Below, piece by piece: positions 62,280 to 64,000 of a stretch of DNA of 64,000 bases (positions within the stretch are counted from its first letter, which is position 1; every line of letters starts with the position of its first letter). Both the position numbers and the translations under genes were made by a program. The stretch covers positions 1 to 64,000 of the forward strand of contig CAYOAL010000013.1 of assembly GCA_964401935.1 (NCBI GenBank), written 5' to 3'. A model generated the notes under the pieces. It was not told where the DNA came from. It saw only the letters and a list, made by a program, of their open reading frames with translations, and did not search any database. Source of the DNA: JAPYTK01 sp964401935. GTDB taxonomy: Bacteria; Myxococcota_A; Polyangia; Polyangiales; Polyangiaceae.

Positions 62280-63880
62280 GGCGCGCCGCCGCTTGTTGGG
62301 CGCTCGCCCTCGTCTTTGGGGCCGGCTCGGCCCGAGCCGCGCCGCGCGTGTTCGCGGTGGACGGCGCGGGGGCGGTGATGCCAGCGAGCGGGGCCCGAGC
62401 GTCGCTGCAACGCACGCCGCCGTCGCGGGTTCCCGCCGATCCCACGCTGCCCACCGGCGATCCGGACGCGCTCCGGTATCTCGTGGTCGGGCCCGAGCAG
62501 GAGATCCCCTCCATCCTCGACGTCGCGAGCGTGACGGAGACAGGCGAGGCGGTGTCGACCTTGCGCGCCGCCGGTCTCTCGGCGATCCCCTGTCCGCCAG
62601 GGGTCGCGGCAGAGGGGGGCGAGCTGTGTGCCGTCACCGACCCGATCCGAGTGGTCGCCGATGGCATCGACGCCACCCATCCCCTGGTCATCAGCCGCTC
62701 GGTGGAGGGGCAGCTGGGCGGGGGACTGCGCCTCGTCGGCGCCGGGGGCGTCGTCCTCGCCACCGTGAGGATCGCGGGCCCTCGCCACGGCGAGCTGGCG
62801 GCGTTCGAGCGCCTCCGTGGCAGGCTCCGCGTCGTCGCGGTGCGTCTCGCTCCCGGGGGCGCGCTGCCGGTGGGAGGGACGGTGGCTGGCGCGAGGCGCG
62901 TCGCGGTGGCCGCCGTCGAGCGGGTCAACAGCCTCTGGGGTGCGTGTGGGGTGAGCTTCGGACCGCCCGAGGCGGTGGCCTTCGAGGTCGTCGACCCACC
63001 GCCGAGCCACCTGTTGGCGGTGGGCTGCGATCACGGTCTCCCCGCGAGCGGTGGCGAGCTGCGGTTCCGCGTCCTCGCGGGCAAGCGGGGCGGCGCGACG
63101 CAGCACGTCGTCGCCGTCGACCGCGGCATGAGCCCCGCCGAGGTGGCGCGGCGGGTCGCCGGGATCCTCCGCCGCACGGGCTGGCGCGTGACCGTCACCG
63201 ACAACCCCCCCATCAGCGCGGGGGCGGGAGGCACGAGCGATATCTCGGTGCGCAGCGCGAACGGTGAGCTCGCTCGCTTCGAGATGCCGATGGCAGGCAA
63301 GCTGTCCACCGATCCGAGCCTCGAGGCCTGCATCGGCGAGGTCAACCTCGAGGACGGGTTGCAACACTTCACCGACGTCGACTCGATGGTCGGCACCGTC
63401 GAGGAGCGCAGCCTCATCAAGGCCTATGACGACCACGACCCGACGAGCGTCGATGTGTATCTGGTGGCCGGCTTCGGGCAGGGGGGCCGCATCGGCGAGT
63501 CGTTCATCGGCGCCGACGGGGGCAGCCTGCGCAACGTGGTGATCATCGATCGCGCGGGGATCCGCACCAACCGCGCCTCCTTTACGCTGGCCCACGAGCT
63601 CGGCCACGTGCTGCTCGACGACCCCGGACACCCCGACGACTACGGGGTCGATCTCCCGACCCGGCTCATGGACGCCGACGCGGCCGACGGGTCCGCGTTC
63701 GGCCCACGTCGTCTCTCGCTCGCAGAGTGTGCCCGCGCGCTGCGTCAGAGCGGCCCCGGCGCGCCCATCCCGCTGCTCGAGCCGTGGCCGCTCGGCCCCC
63801 TCACCGCGGGGCGCGGCACGGTGAGGCCGCTCTTCGCGCACGAGCCGGAGCCGGCGCCGTGGCTGCGCTCCTTCTTCTGA
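62276..63880 (+). CDS. Secreted zinc metalloprotease-like protein
   Basis: 534 residues from GTG 62276, overlapping the previous stop. Signal peptide RRAAACWALALVFGAGSARA. A long N-terminal and central region is beta-rich (LRVVAVRLAPGGALPVGG, FEVVDPPPSHLLAVGCDHG) without known domain. The C-terminus carries LAHELGHVLLDDPGHPDDYG, a zinc-binding HEXXH followed by a further His ten residues later, typical of gluzincin-like or Lon-distant secreted proteases in myxobacteria. Final stretch PLFAHEPEPAPWLRSFF. Likely exported protease; substrate unknown. Confidence 0.78.
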   Translation: MRRAAACWALALVFGAGSARAAPRVFAVDGAGAVMPASGARASLQRTPPSRVPADPTLPTGDPDALRYLVVGPEQEIPSILDVASVTETGEAVSTLRAAGLSAIPCPPGVAAEGGELCAVTDPIRVVADGIDATHPLVISRSVEGQLGGGLRLVGAGGVVLATVRIAGPRHGELAAFERLRGRLRVVAVRLAPGGALPVGGTVAGARRVAVAAVERVNSLWGACGVSFGPPEAVAFEVVDPPPSHLLAVGCDHGLPASGGELRFRVLAGKRGGATQHVVAVDRGMSPAEVARRVAGILRRTGWRVTVTDNPPISAGAGGTSDISVRSANGELARFEMPMAGKLSTDPSLEACIGEVNLEDGLQHFTDVDSMVGTVEERSLIKAYDDHDPTSVDVYLVAGFGQGGRIGESFIGADGGSLRNVVIIDRAGIRTNRASFTLAHELGHVLLDDPGHPDDYGVDLPTRLMDADAADGSAFGPRRLSLAECARALRQSGPGAPIPLLEPWPLGPLTAGRGTVRPLFAHEPEPAPWLRSFF

Positions 63881-63925
63881 GCCGCCCTGCGCCGGTGGGG
63901 GCGCTCCTCGTGAGTTTCTCAGTGG

Positions 63926-63956
63926 ATTATACTAAAAAGAATCTTCTTAGTATAAT
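63926..63956. repeat. 31-bp AT-rich inverted repeat
   Basis: ATTATACTAA (63926-63935) pairs with TTAGTATAAT (63947-63956); including inner bases the arms are 15 bp with a single mismatch pair around one centre base. The right arm contains TATAAT. It lies in an abruptly AT-rich stretch after GC-rich coding DNA. Confidence 0.8.
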
Positions 63957-63962
63957 GTATAG

Positions 63963-63974
63963 ATTGAGCTCAAT
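63963..63974. repeat. Perfect 12-bp palindrome ATTGAGCTCAAT
   Basis: Perfect palindrome six bp beyond the 31-bp inverted repeat. ATTGAG recurs at 63973-63978 and 63987-63992, giving a cluster of related half-sites before the window ends. Confidence 0.7.
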
Positions 63975-64000
63975 TGAGTGTACTCTATTGAGTAGATTGA

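Overview
The window is GC-rich, densely coded DNA. It looks like a chromosomal segment of a large-genome, predatory-type myxobacterium (Polyangia, order Polyangiales or a relative). This is inferred from the gene set, not from a marker gene. The signs are many Ser/Thr kinases and pseudokinases with Ala/Pro-rich tails, a matrixin with a degenerate MYXO-CTERM-like tail, a pilus retraction ATPase, many Cys-rich lipoproteins, a giant TPR protein, and frequent GTG starts with ATGA/GTGA overlaps. I see no phage, IS element, CRISPR array or rRNA. One tRNA-Gly(CCC) is present.

Layout. 1-5.7 kb: the end of a Tyr/Gln/Pro-repeat protein, an S66 LD-carboxypeptidase, a PlsC-like acyltransferase, a degenerate SDR, pilT and bioB. 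5.7-8.4 kb: a minus-strand run of a secreted protein, a matrixin and RNase D. 8.4-16.6 kb: a zinc-ribbon-like protein with an FGE-fold protein, tRNA-Gly, a Cys-rich lipoprotein, an S9 peptidase lipoprotein, a methyltransferase and a MACPF-type lipoprotein. 16.6-23.7 kb: two divergent pseudokinases, then a TPR/membrane protein and a Cys-rich lipoprotein. 23.8-35.3 kb: minus-strand giant TPR protein, PrsW protease, TerB-PPP phosphatase fusion and a secreted alpha/beta hydrolase. 35.4-38.5 kb: an MlaF-MlaE fusion transporter coupled to an anchored, possibly lipid-binding protein. 38.6-47.5 kb: an Hsp70/actin-fold protein, a phosphodiester glycosidase, preA-like, and a large zincin with a partner gene. 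47.5-49.3 kb: three minus-strand genes. 49.4-54 kb: pepP and a coupled operon headed by a mutY whose ORF runs in frame into a secreted barrel-like protein. 54-64 kb: thiG, an active Ser/Thr kinase, a small lipoprotein, thiE-like, ileS with a large insertion, an N-formylglutamate amidohydrolase and a secreted metalloprotease. The window closes in an abrupt AT-rich palindromic stretch.

How the genes work together. Housekeeping genes (bioB, pilT, mutY, pepP, thiG, thiE, ileS) are mixed with accessory surface and secreted functions. The most system-like units are: (1) the fused lipid-transport ATPase-permease with its coupled partner in place of the usual MCE protein; (2) the MutY-barrel ORF followed by two coupled secreted proteins; (3) the zincin and its adjacent gene; (4) the paired pseudokinases beside a TPR protein. 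A GC-rich dispersed repeat with a conserved 9-bp-stem hairpin occurs at least twice in intergenic DNA, with a degenerate third copy.

Functional calls rest on motifs read by eye. No homology search was run.
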